Origin: Mycobacterium pinniadriaticum
Lineage (GTDB): Bacteria > Actinomycetota > Actinomycetes > Mycobacteriales > Mycobacteriaceae
Reading direction: 5' to 3'
Assembly (NCBI RefSeq): GCF_026242045.1
Contig: NZ_JAPJDO010000028.1
Span: forward strand, 17,654 to 81,653
DNA: 64,000 nucleotides
The translations under genes were made by a program, and so were the position numbers. The notes below the pieces were generated by a model. That model worked only from the letters and a program-made list of their open reading frames with translations, was not told the DNA's origin and searched no databases. Every line of letters begins with the position of its first letter. The stretch's first letter is position 1. This document shows positions 62,943 through 64,000 of this stretch, piece by piece.

Positions 62943-63841
62943 GTGACAACCCCTTCGACCCGTCTCAGTGGCGCGCCATCGACGGCTTCGAGGATCTGAC
63001 CGACATCACCTATCACCGCCACGTCGCCGACGGCACCGTACGGGTGGCGTTCGACCGGCCCGAGGTGCGCAACGCATTCCGTCCGCACACCGTCGACGAG
63101 CTGTACCGGGTCCTCGACCACGCCCGGATGTCACCCGACGTCGGTGTGGTGTTGTTGACCGGCAACGGGCCCTCACCCAAGGACGGCGGTTGGGCGTTCT
63201 GCTCCGGCGGCGACCAGCGCATCCGCGGCCGCAGCGGTTACCAGTACGCATCCGGTGAGACGGCCGACACCGTGGACGCCGCGCGGGCCGGGCGGCTGCA
63301 CATCCTGGAGGTGCAGCGACTCATCCGGTTCATGCCCAAGGTCGTCATCTGTCTGGTCAACGGCTGGGCGGCCGGCGGCGGGCACAGCCTGCACGTGGTC
63401 TGTGACCTGACGCTGGCCAGCCGCGAGCACGCCCGGTTCAAGCAGACCGACGCCGATGTCGGCAGCTTCGACGGCGGCTATGGCAGTGCCTATCTGGCCC
63501 GCCAGGTCGGGCAGAAGTTCGCCCGCGAGATCTTCTTCCTCGGCCGCCCGTACACGGCCGAGCAGATGCACCACATGGGCGCGGTCAACGAGGTGGTCGA
63601 TCATGCCGAACTGGAGAACGTCGCCGTGCAGTGGGCCAAGGAGATCAACGGCAAATCTCCTCAGGCCCAACGCATGCTGAAGTTCGCCTTCAACCTGCTC
63701 GACGACGGCCTGGTGGGCCAGCAACTGTTCGCCGGGGAAGCCACCCGGTTGGCCTACATGACCGACGAGGCGGTCGAGGGTCGCGACGCGTTCCTGGAGA
63801 AGCGCGACCCCGACTGGACCCCGTTCCCCCGCTACTTCTGA
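62939..63841 (+). CDS. menB: 1,4-Dihydroxy-2-naphthoyl-CoA synthase
   Basis: 300 residues from TTG 62939 with GGAG about 10 nt upstream; a longer form from a GTG at 62888 is possible (M. tuberculosis MenB is 314). Crotonase fold: CSGGDQRIRGRSGYQYASG carries the oxyanion hole, NGWAAGGGHSLHVVCDL the second loop, and DADVGSFDGGYGSAYLARQV the catalytic Ser and Asp. It cyclises OSB-CoA. Sequence is nearly that of Rv0548c. Confidence 0.95.
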   Translation: MSDNPFDPSQWRAIDGFEDLTDITYHRHVADGTVRVAFDRPEVRNAFRPHTVDELYRVLDHARMSPDVGVVLLTGNGPSPKDGGWAFCSGGDQRIRGRSGYQYASGETADTVDAARAGRLHILEVQRLIRFMPKVVICLVNGWAAGGGHSLHVVCDLTLASREHARFKQTDADVGSFDGGYGSAYLARQVGQKFAREIFFLGRPYTAEQMHHMGAVNEVVDHAELENVAVQWAKEINGKSPQAQRMLKFAFNLLDDGLVGQQLFAGEATRLAYMTDEAVEGRDAFLEKRDPDWTPFPRYF

Positions 63842-63845
63842 TGCG

Positions 63846-63904
63846 CGAGCAGACACAAACGGGCCCTTTTCTTCGGCGTGTCGGGGCACTTTGCGTCTCT
63901 CTCG
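63846..63904. terminator. Imperfect hairpin after menB
   Basis: Arms CGAGCAGACACAAA (63846) and TTTGCGTCTCTCTCG (63890) can pair with several mismatches over a long loop. Just past the menB stop, it may be a terminator and resembles dispersed mycobacterial intergenic repeats. Confidence 0.35.
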
Positions 63905-63947
63905 AAAATTGGGTGACCCAAGCTGGGTGAGCGGTTGCTCGCTGGTG

Positions 63948-64000
63948 CTAGGCGGCGTTGGTGCGGGGTTCGAGAGTGACTTTGTACCCCAAGGTTTCCA
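63948..64000 (-). CDS. C-terminus of an unidentified CDS at the right edge
   Basis: Sixteen in-frame codons (ETLGYKVTLEPRTNAA) precede a TAG stop at 63948-63950, continuing beyond the window. The tail resembles C-termini of mycobacterial IS transposases, but it is too short to classify. Confidence 0.35.
   Translation of the reverse strand, partial: ETLGYKVTLEPRTNAA

Overview
The window is high-GC actinobacterial DNA from a mycobacterium, probably a rapid grower (Mycolicibacterium-like). It carries ESX, PE and PPE genes, MmpL, FadD paralogues and a menaquinone region whose gene order follows the M. tuberculosis block Rv0565c to Rv0548c: monooxygenase, gpdA1, htpX, grcC1, geranylgeranyl-reductase-like, ubiE, mgtA, Rv0556, menD, bpoC, menC, fadD8, menB. 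No rRNA, tRNA or CRISPR array was seen.

Layout. 1-21 kb is the conserved block: lipid-precursor, prenyl and menaquinone genes, with inserted small cargoes. These are cyanase; pyroglutamyl peptidase plus a lipoprotein; a carotenoid-desaturase-like oxidase; and a subtilisin-like protease with a metallo-beta-lactamase-fold partner, bracketed by two related hairpins. 21-55 kb is a block of about 35 kb lying between bpoC and menC, which are close neighbours in M. tuberculosis. Its edges carry similar inverted repeats and, on the right, decayed gene fragments. 55-64 kb returns to the conserved block: menC, an acyl-CoA ligase, an MFS transporter, fadD8, small genes and menB.

The inserted block holds two linked modules. 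The first (21-37.5 kb) is an isonitrile-lipopeptide type locus. A complete minus-strand operon runs PPE, Fe(II)/2-oxoglutarate oxidase (Rv0097-like), FcoT-like thioesterase, FadD10-like ligase, acyl carrier protein, one-module NRPS (C-A-T-R), HMA metal-binding protein, GlxA/AraC regulator and a DJ-1 family isonitrile-hydratase-like protein. A second oxidase/thioesterase/ligase triad of a visibly different lineage faces it on the plus strand. The second module (38.4-54.1 kb) is a complete ESX-3-type secretion operon (eccA-eccB-eccC-PE-esxG-esxH-espG-eccD-mycP-eccE) ending in a translationally coupled mmpL.

The ESX operon departs from canonical ESX-3 in three ways. It has no PPE between PE and esxG. 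Its mycosin has lost the catalytic serine and the oxyanion asparagine. Its EsxH has Arg where TB10.4 has a zinc-site His. A plausible reading (inference) is a metal-acquisition island: metallophore synthesis, export, self-protection or turnover by an isonitrile hydratase, and a dedicated ESX/PPE surface apparatus.
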